Part shown: piece by piece, positions 24,151 to 37,640 of the stretch
Numbering within the stretch: position 1 is the stretch's first letter
How the letters are laid out: every line of letters begins with the position of its first letter
Assembly: GCF_000003815.2 (NCBI RefSeq)
Contig: NC_049980.1
Location: 29,557,818-29,621,817 of the forward strand
Reading direction: 5' to 3'
From: Branchiostoma floridae
Lineage: Eukaryota; Chordata; Leptocardii; Amphioxiformes; Branchiostomatidae
DNA length: 64,000 bases
Notes under the pieces: model-generated
The model's input: the letters and a program-made list of their open reading frames with translations, nothing else
What the model was told of the DNA's origin: nothing
Databases searched by the model: none
Made by a program: the position numbers and the translations under genes

Positions 24151-27100
24151 GACTAGCTAGAATTCCTCCGTTCCCCGTCCACGCACCCTTTCCAATTACA
24201 AGAGGAATATTGTCTGATTGAATTGGTGGGCGCGCTCGCCCCCTTGAGCAGACATCGCCGCCAATTTCGAGGAAACGAGAGAGTCAGACGGCGGGCGCAC
24301 TCAGCCTATTTCCCGCTTCTCCCTTCCTTGTTACCTGCCGTTTATTTTTGACAACTTGTCGTCGCCCGGTATCATTACCGGGGCAATTTCCGACCTTCAT
24401 CCCGCCGTGCAACAAACACCACAGCTATCGATTCGACATGTGGGAGAAGACTGTGAGACTTGGTGGAGAAACAAGTTCTGAGAAATAAACAACACTGGCT
24501 GGCATCTAACCGTTTTAAGCATCGTCCACATATATGCAAACATGCATACTTGCGAATCTCACCGTTGTTAAGACTGTTATGTGTGACCTTTTCCACAAAA
24601 CTGAACAGAAATGATGATACAGAACAACCAAAATGGATCAGATCTATGATCTAGTAAACATCTCAGATTGACTTTTTGTTCTACATTATAACCTACGTGT
24701 TATAAACTGGGCTAAATGCTGTTAGAGTCCCGTTTCTTTACTTCAGTATGATTCAATCTAACATGGCCGCGGATTGAGTATGTGCCAGTGTTGTAGATCT
24801 CTGTCTAAAATTATATATATAAAAAGTATTATCCTACCGGTATTGCCTTATATCGTTGTACTCTTACAGAACACATTATAGTCCATGAAGGTAAAGGGAA
24901 AAATAGCCATCTTCGAACAAAATCGTCAGAGATAGTGCCCGCCAATGAGCGAGTGAAACTGCCATTCTTCCCGATGCTCTTACCTCGCGGGCGCTGACCG
25001 GGGTACTGAACGGGCTTCCACGGTTGGGCAGCCCGCCGGAGGGTGGGAGCGCGCGCCGCGGCCGGGCACGATGTGTCCGAAATAACGATAGAAAATCAGG
25101 CTATCAAACACACAACAAGGCTGACTTATTGTCTAGCCTTGCAGCTTATTTTTCAGCACTTACAGGAGGAGAAATGGGGAATGAGGGCCCCCTGTCAGAG
25201 CAGACAACCTTGTCGACCCGATAGGTTTATTTTCTTGTCTGCACCAGCCGAAGTTCGCGCCCCTTACAAGTGCTATCGAAATCGCGTAACGTCGCGGAAA
25301 ACGCTGGCTGTTAGACTGATTTTACCTACGTCGAAAAGGTCGCCTATCATCCATTTGTTCGTAATAGTGGTGAAAACCCCCCTTCAAGGGATTATAGACG
25401 TAAGAGGTTTACTTTAATACGTTTTAGTCGAGGAGATTACAAAACGCAGCCAGCCCCATGTGCCCTGCTCTGTGGCTTTCTTAGCTCCATTTTGATCCAA
25501 AATGGAGCCCTTTGTGCGCAAAGGCCAACCCTATCGACCTAGTGTAACACTACAGCACTTCCGCTGTCACAGGGCCGCTACAACCCCGCTCCTCTTGTGG
25601 CAGAGGTTAAAAACAATTGTAGTAAAGTAGCTCCTACAGGAAGGCAAGATAGATGGAAATTTTATCGTACTGAGCGATTTTCAGAGCGCAGCCCATATGG
25701 GTATATTAGCTACCCCGGCAATGAAATATGGTACCGCCGTTAATGCAAAATGGGACGGGAACGATAAAATTGAAAACTAGGAATGACTAAAAGTGCTTTA
25801 AAAGTTAAGGCAGTCGGCAATGCATTACGCATCAAGGCCTGGGAGCGGAAACGATTATCTTGATTAAAGAAAAGCTCTAACCATAGAAAGGTATTGTTAC
25901 GCGGAGATCCTCGTATATAAGCAGCTTGACTCGCGTCCACCTACAATTCCATCTGTTGTTCTTCGGTACTTTTATTTTCGATCCAGACCAAATTACTTTG
26001 TGTTGATGGCCATAGTTTTGTAACGAACGTGCGCTAAGAACTAAACCTCTGGCCCTCAAGTCTCTCCTTAGGCTACTTAGGATCATTTCTGGTGAGGAAA
26101 ACTGGAGGAGAAGAAAAAAACACGCCGAGCCATACAAACTGCGGGGTTGATCCCCCCTGTCCGCTTCTTTAACTCCTCACAAAGAGGGTTATCTAATGTC
26201 AGGAGGGCAGCCATATCCATTTAACACGGGGAACATTTCTACAGGCTACATTATCAGAGGGCCATCTGGGAGGGGCAATATGGGCTTGGATGTTACAACC
26301 TTGCGTATCGTTAGAGTGCGGGTCATAGTCATCCATCAACGAGTTGTCTGCACAAGAGATGGTTCTGAGATGAAGATGAGGGGAGTAAATCCCGGCGACT
26401 CGCCGGCTCATGCCCCGCTCTTACTCCAGAACTCATTTTGTGGTCCAGGGGTTAGCGGGGAGTTTAAGCTGACAGATGAGCGAGGCAGGAGGAAGTTTTC
26501 TCCGCGTCGCGGCGGAAGCTGGGGTCTCAACTTTCAACTTTCGGCTGTTAAGCCGCTGGAATGGACCGGCTCTACTTGTAATCATCAACTGGACGTTATA
26601 ATTGATCATCCTAGAGAGTGCGGACGCATTAAGCATGGAGTATTTTCTCAAAAAGAAAAGTTCAACCAAGTCATACATATATATACTTGACTTCCAAGCT
26701 CAAAGGTATATATGTGACCGATCAAAAGGATAGATGTGGAAGTAAAGTCTCAGTTTTCAGATAGGCGTTTGACCTTCTTGGTGAGCATCAGAATACCACC
26801 TGTTTCCAGAAGCTGGGGCGTTCGATGGAAAGTTTTTATGGCTCGCTTTTAACTTCCTGACTACATATTGCCCCCATTTGGCAAATTAACAATATCTGTT
26901 TTATGAAAACAGACCAGGTTCGGACCAAAGGGCACAGCGCTGGCGTGTACGTCTCGCGGAAGGACTCTTAGGAAATCAGCGCGTCTTTAATGAGGGAAGT
27001 CTTGAAGATGGAGGAGGATGTGATGAGGGGACGGAGACTGGAAATCTCCCGACAGATGCGCCACGTAATGAAGGGTCTGGTGGATGATATAGGACGGGAG

Positions 27101-27239
27101 TTTAATGACCTGAGCGGAAAATGGGAGACGAAGAAATAAAACTCCAAAGTATGGGCTTTATGTCTCCGTCATCTCATAGATAACCCTGGATTAATGGGGA
27201 CGGTTTAATGTCGTCTCATTGTGGGCACTAGCGTGGAGG
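24151..27239. other. Mixed-composition intergenic DNA
   Basis: GC-rich patches lie at about 24230-24340 and 24960-25080. A 164-codon plus frame beginning with ATG at 26196 has no recognisable domain, and its length is within chance expectation. A charged 49-codon frame at 26990-27139 is described under findings. K50-type homeodomain sequence GGATTAATGG lies near 27190. Confidence 0.4.
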
Positions 27240-28220
27240 TTTAGTATGATGTATGCTGGAGGGGGGGGGGGGCGCACGCAGCGTGGCTGAACACTGTTGT
27301 ATGGTTGTTGACCGAGAGGGCCGAAGCCAGTTGACCGCAGTGACACCCGGTCGGTGGGTGGATAGAAGTGAGCACAAAAGCTTTGCGGCCGCAGTCAAGG
27401 CGCGCCCAGCTATGATTGATAACCGCGCGCACCTCGCCACTTCTCCCCCTGACCCCCATTTATTTCTACCAATGAACTCCCTCCCGAAATAAACCGCTTC
27501 AAAGCGAGTTCCAACCCCGGCGTCGCCTTTGACGAATTTCCAAGCTTTCTTTTTCAGGGCAATCCATTCATCATCCGCGAGGAGAGGGGAAAAGTCACGC
27601 CAATCAGCCCCGCTCCAACAAGAACGACGCACACGGCGAGTCTGGCGTGCTCGCTGGAGCGGGGCGCCGGCAGGGGGCATCAATTCTCGGGTAGTGGTAC
27701 CCCCGGGACGGGCGACAAATAGCACGGCACCGGGATTACGGGGACGCGCGAGAAAAATGGGCGTCATTCCCCGGTATGAAATGCACATAACAACACTTTT
27801 CTGGGCCGGTTCGATCTGCGTGAGCTGGCTGGTGTAATGGCCTCGCCAGTCGATGACTCGTTGGTGATTTCTCCACGGATGAACCGCCGTGTCAAAATCA
27901 ACAAATGAACAATCAGAAGGCGAGGATGAAAAATTAATACCATGAGCGGCGGTAATGAGATAGCGTTTTCCGGTCGGGCGATATGACGGGGGCGACACGG
28001 CGGGACTCGAGGCGGGCGCCGCGCGACCCTATTTCCTGCCGCCGTCCCCTCTCGCGCACTTGTGGGGTGCTTTTCCGTGCCTGACCCCGGCCGTGAGCCG
28101 GGGGAGGCCCCATTCTTCACCCCCGTGTTACCCCCGGGGCAGGGGTCGTCTCCGTGGGGAGGCGGGGTCCCGGGGGGAGGGTCGGCACGCGCTCCGCACG
28201 CATCCCTCCTAATTACAAAG
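27240..28220. other. CpG-rich island
   Basis: About 1 kb is markedly GC-rich with many CpG steps, including a run of 12 G at 27261-27272 and C/G-rich runs at 28080-28200. Long frames on both strands here follow from the lack of AT-rich stop codons and show no domain. Such islands can mark promoters or distal regulatory DNA; neither is proven. No TATA element with an associated coding start was seen. Confidence 0.5.
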
Positions 28221-30786
28221 CCCACACATTAATTGACGGACAGACATTCTCCCCAGCGCCGCAGATCGAACATTCCATATATCTCCCCACTCAGGCGCTG
28301 GAGCGGCAAGTTATTTAAGAAAACCAGTCACAGGTGCGGGGCTTGATTATTCTAGTTCTACACCACCGGTCGGAATTACTTGGCATCTCTTCCCTTGATG
28401 AGCGTGGAACAAAATGAACACATTGGGAAGCCGGCAATTTTGCCATTATGCCCAGTGACCGATGACGACAAGGTGAAGAACACTACAAATTCGCGGGTCG
28501 TTTTTCACGGCAAGTTTTTCATTACCAGACGCGCGATGAGGGGAAAATTAAACCCGTCAAATTGCCAGAGAGATCACTTGACTCGGAAACTCGAAAGGTT
28601 GCGTCACCATCACACAGAAAGTCCCTAAATATCCCCTTCCGTTTTTTTTAAATCCCTCGAATTGATGACACGTTTGAAAATTCCATCCGCGGATGCGACA
28701 TTTGCAAGATGGAAGGAACGCACCATAAACCACACAGGCAGAGTTTATCAACTAGGGCCGTTATTAAAGACGCGAACTTGCCACTTAACTTGAGTCAACG
28801 CCCCAAACCCTCTCCTCCAGCCGGTAAATATTAAATAAAGAACACACGAACACATCCGTTTGGAGTAGTTAGACTTCATAAAATATACATGTGCGGTGCT
28901 TTTCCAAGTATTACCGGAATTATGCAAATTGTAGTGGTATTAGCTGGCTACATATGTACCCCAACTCCGCGTAAGTTAGCCCATTAAAAGTTTGCGTGTT
29001 GGACTCGGGGTGAGACAGTTATTGACGATGCTGGGGCGGTTTGGTGTGTTTTTATACACAGCTCCTGTTAGTCAGTAGTAAAACTTTCCCGCATAATTTA
29101 ATATCGTTTTTGACCCGGTGTGCGTCTGAGCCGGGGGCAAGCAACACGGATTAAACCGCAAGATATTACATTAAGAAATCACGGGAAGAAAATTATTCTG
29201 CCCTTGGGGGTATAGACTCTCCCTGCCAGCAGAAAAAAGATGGGGAAATATGAAATTGTTCCCTTAATGCGCCCCACATTGTAATAGCCCCATCCCTAAC
29301 TGCACTTTGATTATTTTATGTCTTGACTTGTGAACATTTTCTTGAGCCCCGCGGCCACAGGGCCATAACGATATTGCCCCGCGCGATCCGATAGAACATA
29401 AAGTATATTTTCTGACTGCCAATTATAGCGGGCCTGGATGGAATGAACCCGGCAAATTGAAAGGTCCCGTCCCTACAAAACCGGGGTCAAATGGGCGACC
29501 ACGGGCGTGTATCCGCGGCGGTCGGGGCCAGGGTCGCGCTCAGAACGTGCCTGTCACACCGACAAGACGTCAGGACGGGACAGGAACGGCCCTCACGCAA
29601 TTTCCTCGACCGGGGAAATCTGATTTAGCTCCTAATATAATGTGATCATCCGCGGCGGGGACTTGTTACGACCTTGTTCGTAACTTTCAGAACAAGGTGC
29701 GTACGAGAGGCGGCGACATCAAACGGCTCTCCTTTTTTTTTACTTTCGGAGGAAACAAAACAAAACAACAAAGTTATTAAAAAAAAAGAAAATGGCGCGT
29801 TGAGTAGCCCAGAAGCTGGTCGGTAGCACTTTGCACTGCTATCAATTCCCCATAAATCCGGCGTGTCGGCAGATAGGAGCATTTCCAATTTAGAGAAGGT
29901 TTATATTATGGCTATTAACTCGGGATCCGCGCCCGGAGCAGAGGTCCTGGCCCCCATGACACTATCAGCCACACATTCATTATACCCAGCACAAAAACAA
30001 AGCAGCGGCGCGTATCGCCCCATCTCCTACCGCATTTCGCATTTTGATAACGGATATCAATATGACATTAAAAAGTTGTATGTAGCCGAAAGACGAGTAG
30101 CTGATAACCTCAGCTCGAATAACGACTCACTAAATAATACCGTCTACCCTTTTGTGTCGCCCCGAAATAATTCCTCACCAATATATAATTCATACACTAT
30201 TTGCTCGCTTCTGTTTCTCATCAAATTAAGTTTCCCCTTCCAGTGAAGTCGCGGTGTAACATTGACAGAAAAGAAAGTTCCAACATATAAAACATATAAC
30301 TGACTGTGACAATGTGTCTAGCTGGTTCCGTTATTGATGGCGCTAACACGAAGCAAATGTTGCCTATTCCCTGTACAGTTAAGAACAGGTGCTTATGGTG
30401 TTATTACCCAAACTTTACCTGCCCCTAAGACGTCAGTAATTGGGGATGGGGTTCTGCGGAGACTTATTGGTCTTAAGTTGCAGCGAGTTGTTTGAAGTTC
30501 CCCAGATGACCCTTGAGGGGCGACTTGAGCCCTTCGTCTTAATTTGCTATCGTAACTGTCGAGAATCAACATGCATCAAGGATTCCATAAGCTTCATGAC
30601 GGGTCGGGGTGGCGGCCGGGAACCGACTCCGGGGTGGAGGTGGGGGAGGGGGGCGCCTTAATAACCAAGGTGACGGTTTAGAGCGAACGTGTCTTTGGGG
30701 CGGTTTGTGAAGGCTATGATATAAATCTGGGGGTGATGGTGGTGACAGTATGGGGTTGTGGGGTATGTAAGTGCTAGAGGCGAGCG
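28221..30786. other. Repeat-poor non-coding DNA, candidate regulatory block
   Basis: Composition alternates between GC-rich and AT-rich stretches, with no microsatellites or recognisable mobile DNA until 30.6 kb. It holds several motifs typical of developmental enhancers: TCAAGTG/CACTTAA NK2-type sites near 28574 and 28782, an octamer at 28922, CTTTGAT (TCF-type) near 29306 and GGATTA near 29149. Single motifs are weak evidence. A 127-codon plus frame (29863-30246) shows no domain. Confidence 0.35.
28922..28929 (+). promoter_or_regulatory. Octamer motif (POU factor site)
   Basis: ATGCAAAT is an exact match to the octamer bound by POU-domain factors, set in AT-rich sequence within the repeat-poor block. 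Motif match only. Confidence 0.25.
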
Positions 30787-30821
30787 GTGTGTGTATGTGC
30801 GTGTGTGTGTATGTGTGCGCA
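30787..30821. repeat. (GT)n microsatellite
   Basis: An interrupted GT dinucleotide repeat (tgtgtgtatgtgcgtgtgtgtgtatgtg type). The alternating purine-pyrimidine order is ordinary for microsatellites. Confidence 0.8.
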
Positions 30822-33800
30822 CGGGGAGCAGAGATATTGTGATGTGAGCCGCTCTCTCGCCCTGCCCCTGATGGCCCCAGGCCAGCGCCGCCGCTCATCC
30901 CTCATCCCATAACGTTGACAAGCTGACATGAACCCTGCGCTCAGGACGTGATTTAGGGGTGAGCTCCCATCTCTCCCGGGTACCGACTCCATTACCCAAC
31001 ATATTAATGACATAGGTAGCAAGGCAACGCTTTTGTGACCAAGATATGCCTCCAATATTGGGGACATTTTTCATCATCGGACAGAGCCCGAGCGTATCGC
31101 CATCATCTCGTCGTCATATGACACGGTGTGGCCGCCAAACCGCTGAAGGCGAGGGACCAAACTTGGCCGCACAACATATTACACACTAATGCCGGGGTCC
31201 TACAACACGGCTTAAATCACCTCCTTCCTACCACACTACTACCGGCGCTACTTCACATTAAAGTTTTTAAGACATACTTTAAGAAAGACCAAGCCGGGAA
31301 TCAAGACGCGTCGCACCTCGGAGACAGAAGGGACGACGCGCCTTAAGACTTGGACAGCTTGGGGGATAGCGGCACAGCTGTGGTAGTAACAGTGGCATTG
31401 ATTGTCTGGCTCGAGAGGGGCCGAATTGTTCACCAGTTGTGCGGTTTTACCGCGCCGTCTACACCTGTTGCTGCAAAAACTAGCCGCTGCCACGCTGCAA
31501 GAGGGGAAAGTACAAGACTTGAGGAACTCACCGAGAGATTTCGGGCAGAAAAACCGGGGAAAAGTCGGCAGAACGTCTCCCGTAGCGGCCAGACGGCACC
31601 CAGCTCCCGCCATCGCTGGCGTGGAACTTTTCATCGGCGCCAACCCCGAAACTTGGCAGGGCACGACCCGCCGACCTTCCCCTCTACAAAGCGCATTCTT
31701 TCGGTCTCGGAGTGCCCTAGCCTGAATGGGCACGGTGAACACCACGTTTGGGGCTCTGTTAAGGCATTCAGTCACCCTTCACACGAATTCGCGCCGAATT
31801 ACACTCACTCGACCTCGTTATGTCTCCCCCCCTTCCCTCGTCCCAGTCCCAAAGATGCCTCAGTGAGGCGCCCGACTTTGCCCTTGGTGCCCGCTGCCCC
31901 ATTTCGGGGATCGCTGGCCCGCGCCGCTCCAGACACAACACTACAGATGCGGTCCAAGTTCAAACAAACCCCCACATACTTAGCACAGAAAACGTCTTTG
32001 TATTTGTTCTCCGTCTGTGTTCTTGGCCTTGTCCGTTATTCTATGTCGTTGATTGCAAGCACGGCGAGGATTATGCTATTTGGCAGGGGTAAATACCGGC
32101 GGATGGTAGAAAAATGAGAAAGGCTCAAATCTTTGACACCCAGTTGGTACCATAAACAAAGAGCAGTTGGCCTCGCTCGATCAGTTCTTTTCTTCCAAGT
32201 CATCCACTTGTGTTACATAACATTTCAATAGTCATAAAGACAGAGAGAAGGCAGCAGTTTGTTTGTGTTACACTTTCCTGACACCAAGAATTTCTTCCGT
32301 GCGAAACTAGCGTTGAGGCAACAGTCAACTTGACTCGTTGACAAAACAGACGTATTTAAATATCAACAAACATTCATATATTCCGGTCTGGAAGTAAAAC
32401 GCGCCGTCTGGCGTTCAGAACGCGCGAGAGTTCCACCGAAAAAAGAACGACAATTTCCTAACGAAGACAAGTTGGTGGGTTGCGAGAGCGTGGATGTGAA
32501 AGTTGACGGAAAGTTTTTCTGGGGAAACTTTTCCAGATGGGGTATGGTCAGGCGAGACAAAGGCTTCATTGCGTCGAACTGATGAGGGCTGACCTCTGGA
32601 GAGGGAGGGGTCACGCGGAAAGGGGCAAGATCGATTTTTGTCATACCTCATTTAGGTTTGCATATACTGAGGCGTAGAATGGTCCGACATTAAGCCGTTC
32701 TCACATCCTTTCTACCGCGACTACAACAACTCAACATGGCGGAGAACGTGGCCTGGGCCACAAGCGGGGCATCTCGGACGAATTTTCGTTGATGTAAAAA
32801 CCCTAGCAGCCCTGGCCACGCCTGTCCGAGTTCTGCCGCATTCCTGACAGCTCACAATGAATGTTAAGTAGGCGAAATAACAGTCAATAGTTCGGAAAAC
32901 AGGGCAAAAGTGACGCTAAGAAATAATGTGAGCACCGCGGGAATGGATAAGGATTGAAGGAGAATAAAGGTCGTATATTTTAGAGAATACGGGTCAAGAG
33001 GGCGAACGGCGGTACAGATATTGTCGTTAAAATATTGCTGAGTTTGGACTAGATCGAAATATTGTGTTAGCATCTATTTACTTGTTAAGGGTATAAGCTG
33101 CAAACTTCAGCAGAAAATTGGTACAGGCAGCACAATGATGATAATAAAAAAATGTGCGTTTAAACAAGTGTGGGCGAATGGAAAGGAAATAGACGCAATT
33201 TATCTTAAATTGTAAATGTACAAAAAAATAAATGACTCTGTAAACCCAAGGCCTACAAACAGAACAAAAGCTATAAAGAAAATCAGAGGACGTCAGGGTG
33301 TTTCTGAGTGGATTTTTCATCAATACTTTCCAAAGTGGGTCATATCTGACGAAAACCTACCGTTATTTCGTTGAAACATTTTCCACAGAAAAAAAATGCA
33401 AATTGACTTTCGCCGTCTGTCACTGCAATAAACGGGAATGTACGTTTGTCAGAATGACAAGGAAGCACAAATGAAAAAGGAAAAAGTCCTGGTGTAGAAG
33501 AAATATACTTTAAAAGATGTGCTACATGCTACATTATGATTCATTTGTGACCCTTTGTTTTTATCCTGAAAACACTGATCATTATAAAAGTACATTTAAG
33601 CGGGTACTGTACATTAAACAACCCAATGAATGATATCTGTTTCTAGAGTAACTACAGATAATAAATAGATACCTACTACACAACAGTGAAGAAGAGACAC
33701 ACAGATAGAACGAGGAGAAATTGGTGCTGTGTTCAGGTATATTGTATTGTATCACATCCCGACATATGTCATGTACAAAACCATGGAGGTGTTCGCTATC

Positions 33801-36800
33801 TTTCAGCACCGCCATCCATCTCAACTTGGAAACGAAACCAGTACACATTTCACATCACGCAAAGGCATACAGCACGGATTAAGCACGTTATATGTCACAG
33901 AACACACACAGATAGTTATGGCGAAGTTTACATGTCGGTTGTTATAGGATAGCACAGAGTGAAAAGCGCGAACTTACATGCAAAAATGTCCGGATAAATG
34001 AGAAACATTTGAAGTACTAGTACTGTATGGCGATTCCCACTCACTGGAAACAGGCACATGCGACTCTGGACCTGCGACGGCATTGAAATGAGAAAACCTA
34101 CTGTAGGATTTTTCTTTCCCTGGTTTTACAAAGACTTGGAGACACGTGTGTCTACCGTACAATTGACTTTTGTTGTACTTGGAAGTGAAGCCTGGGGTAA
34201 TGAGGGATTGCGAACAACAGCAAGGGCGAGAGAGCAGGCCGTGTCAAGAACTCTTGACACGACGTCGAGTCGGTACAAAGCTGAGTTGTGTGATGTGAAT
34301 AGGCCACGGCTGAGCCAGAAATAAAACATTTCGACTTGATGTTCCCGGTTCACTAGTTCAACTGCACACAGGTCGCCATTTTTAACATCTGTGACCCAAG
34401 AGGTGGCAGCAGGCGAAGTTCAAAGGAATTTTGTTTTTCTAACTTGAATCTTTTGCTTCATCACAGAAGAAAAAGTAACTCGGTCTTTTTAAATCCACAA
34501 TTTAGGAGTACCTTGTTTTAGCTTAAATCTTTTAAGCCACAAATGAGGGATAGACAAGAATAAAGGTTTAGAAGAGCAGTCGGCATGTCGTTTTTCCAAG
34601 AAATGGAGCATGGTGTGTATATGTTTCAGCCATCGGGCTGTTACAACAACAGGGTATCATGTATTCACTATGAACGTGGGTTTAGAACCACAAACACAGT
34701 GGGCCACATTCAAGATTGCACAGCTTAACTTTGACATCGATACACCCTCTACCTCAAGGCAATATTTGACATGATATTAAAACATACTACAATCGTGTTA
34801 GCTACTAAGGGTAGCGATGTAGTGGTTTTGTTGAGGAAAAAACGCGGGCTGAAGCCCAGGAAACAAAGACCTGTTCGAAGAAAAAAAACGCCTGCACGTC
34901 TGACATTGTGAAAAGGTTATGCAGATTAACAGGCAGAAGTCAAGTGCAAGCAAGCTAAGATTCCAGGCTGTCTCAGAAGTGATCCTGTACCTGTTTTAAG
35001 ACGCCAAACGGCGGCGAGAGGACGCAGAAGACGCTGAATCACGTAGCGCAGACGTTGACGATGGAAGCGATAACACCCTGAACTCGGCGGTCACCTCCAT
35101 GGCCGGGGTTATCACCCGCGTGTTAGGCTGGTCATAACGGACATTTGTAAGCGATACCGTCGACATTGGGGCATTTGACGGGTGAAGAAGGGGTCAGGCC
35201 ACGTCTAAGGTATACACAAAAGGCAAAATTGCAGTCAGGGGAGTGCATTCAAGGAGAATTGTCAACGGGGAAGGAAAATAAGAACTTCTACATTGGACAA
35301 AAATAAAGCTTGAGCGCGACACAGAACTAAGCGCTGCTCCCATGTAAAACAATAATTTTGTAGGATTGTAGTTAGCCTGGTTTCTGTGCAAGATATTTTT
35401 TTCATTCCGTTTTTATAGTTTTTGTAAGATGATTTAACGGGTGTGAAACACACAGTACAATGCATGAAAGGGAAACGGAAAGAAGGAGATGTAGAAATGC
35501 AGTTCGGCGGGAAAAACCGGAAAGGCTTGAGGCAAAAAGTGAAGCTGCTACAGTACAAGTTCCGAACCGAGCCACGCGGGTGCGTATTGTTACATTACAA
35601 AAATTCTACCTCTTTTTAATGATTCTTTCGTTTCAGTTTAGATATTTTTGATTTCGTTGCGTTCTTGCAGTTGTATTAGTAGTATGGACATTAAGGTAAT
35701 CTTAGAAAAAACATTATAGTAAGCCAGAATAGTCCTCACCACTCATCGTCGTTTGCTCTTGTTTTGAACCTCGTTTCGTTACGAAACGAGAGGCTTTTTA
35801 ATTACAAATTTTAGAAAGGCAACATAAACTACTGAATGCTATAGATTGAAAACGGATAAAGTGAAGGAAAATAAAAGTATGTAGAAGTATAGAAACGAAA
35901 TGAACGCGTGGGAAATATTTTTTTACAATTTCGGTAGAGGCGGGCGCCGGAAATCAACTATTTGTACAGGCGGTGTTGTGTAGGGACGTAGGGAAACGCG
36001 ATTTGACGGTTTTCTACGAATTTCTCTGTTTGAATGGTGAAAATAGTATTTCTACATCTGCACGTAACACTACACGCGTAAGAACAAAATCTCTATATAT
36101 TATCGACTGGAAGTTGCGTTTTTTTCTGCTGTTAATAACCACAGTTGTTGAAAACTACGGTCGGAATAATTCGTGATATGACCAGCATGAAGCTAAGGTT
36201 AGCGTCCTCGCGTTTGGAAAAAATAGAAAGCACTTTCTGTCACATTATTTGTGCTACGAATACAGACGACATAAGCAAAAATACAGCAACAACCTCGGGG
36301 GTAAGACTAGGATGAATGAAATATGTTGAGAATGAAATTCTAGTTTTATTTTGTTGAGTAACGGGGTTAGCAGAAGAACGAATGGTTTCGGGGTAATGTC
36401 AGAAACAGAAGGTACGAGTACGGCTAGCGTACAGGGCATCTGACAAGCGGAAATGACCCAAAATAAACGAATTCGGAGAGAAGGAATAAACAAAATATAT
36501 CTTCGATCACTGAGAGGATTCAGCTGTAGTTTAGGCCGGAAAAAGCCTTTCGTACCGTATTAAAGCTTAGTTTGTAATACAGCGGTTGCGAAACACACGT
36601 ATCTCTAGGTGTGAGAACGAAATGGGACGTCTGTTTTCAGTACACATGGATTTCCACTAGAGGTGAAGGAAAACAGGCCACGGTGTTGTAGCTCAAATCT
36701 AACAACAACGATGCTATTTATACCTGCACTGGCATTGAACGATATGTTTGTCTTCGAAAGTATCTAAGCCGTTCGTAAAATTTAAATCCTTAGTAGTAAG

Positions 36801-37640
36801 ACCGAGGCATAACTATTGCTGAGGAGAGGAATTCAAGCTACGAGAGATATTCCACAGATTTGCCGTGTACGTAACCCAACGCGAACATCCACCCAAACAA
36901 CAAACCAGAGAGAGAAGTTCAAAATAACATCATTGAAGCGTCAACCGGTATTTCTATTTTTATTTCTAAATACCGCCAATATTTCGTAAAGCATCTGTCA
37001 AAGAAATGTAACTAAACTTTAGGGCTAAATGTGTGTGCGCGCGCGATTCTTGGACGTGTCGGCAATAGGCCAACAGATATACTATTCCCTCCCAAATATA
37101 TAAACTCGCGCGACAAATACATCTATTTGTACTCCTGTGGCACAACATACAGAGGAAACAAACACTCCTCTGGTTTCACAGATTAAGGTTTAGAATTAAG
37201 TACAAATTGTCGGCAGTATAATCCAACCCTGAACCGTTCTTATACAACAAAGCGAGTCTGGAATCATCATGATCTCTGACCGCGCACAAAAGTCGATGGC
37301 TTTTGTTGCCCGCTATATGAACGGTCACAATAACACACAAAAAAAGAAAGCCACAATCTAATAGAAAAGTCTTTTACAATGTATAGTCTGGAGGGAGATG
37401 TAAGAAGGGAGCGGGTTTGTCACAGAAATGCGGCCAGTTATTGTGGAGTAAGCCGTGAGTGGTGGGTAGAGGCTTGGGCTGTGTAGTGCGGCCCACGCGA
37501 AGCGAAGTACCGCGCACGCGGCTATTGGTGAGGAATCGTAGAAATCATTATAAATAAAGAAAAACACCGAAATATATTCCTAGACTAGAAAGCAATTTCC
37601 CAACAACGCTACCGAGTCTTTGGTGCTATTTATTTTACAT
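30822..37640. other. Intergenic DNA, no gene recognised
   Basis: GC-richer stretches lie at about 31100-31960 and 35000-35180, the rest is AT-rich. Perfect hairpins occur at 34240-34261 (9-bp stem, 4-nt loop) and 35770-35790 (9-bp stem, 3-nt loop, then a T run). A protein-like 45-codon frame at 35000-35137 is discussed under findings. ATGGCGGAG at about 32735 opens only an 18-codon frame. The long frame at 31350-32117 is compositionally odd and shows no domain. Confidence 0.4.

Noticed and set aside
26196-26690. 164-codon frame with an ATG start
   Set aside because: No recognisable domain, signal or repeat. A few frames of this size are expected by chance at this GC content.
27228-27998. 256-codon minus-strand frame
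   Set aside because: It lies in the CpG island, where stop codons are scarce. Composition is Arg/Pro/Ser-rich without a domain, and overlapping frames on the other strand are similarly open.
31350-32117. 255-codon plus-strand frame
   Set aside because: It opens on an alternative start, shows no domain and lies in GC-rich sequence with overlapping open frames.
32575-32630. Hammerhead-like CTGATGAG ... GAAA
   Set aside because: The helices flanking the core do not pair well and no proper cleavage-site triplet with complementary stems is present.
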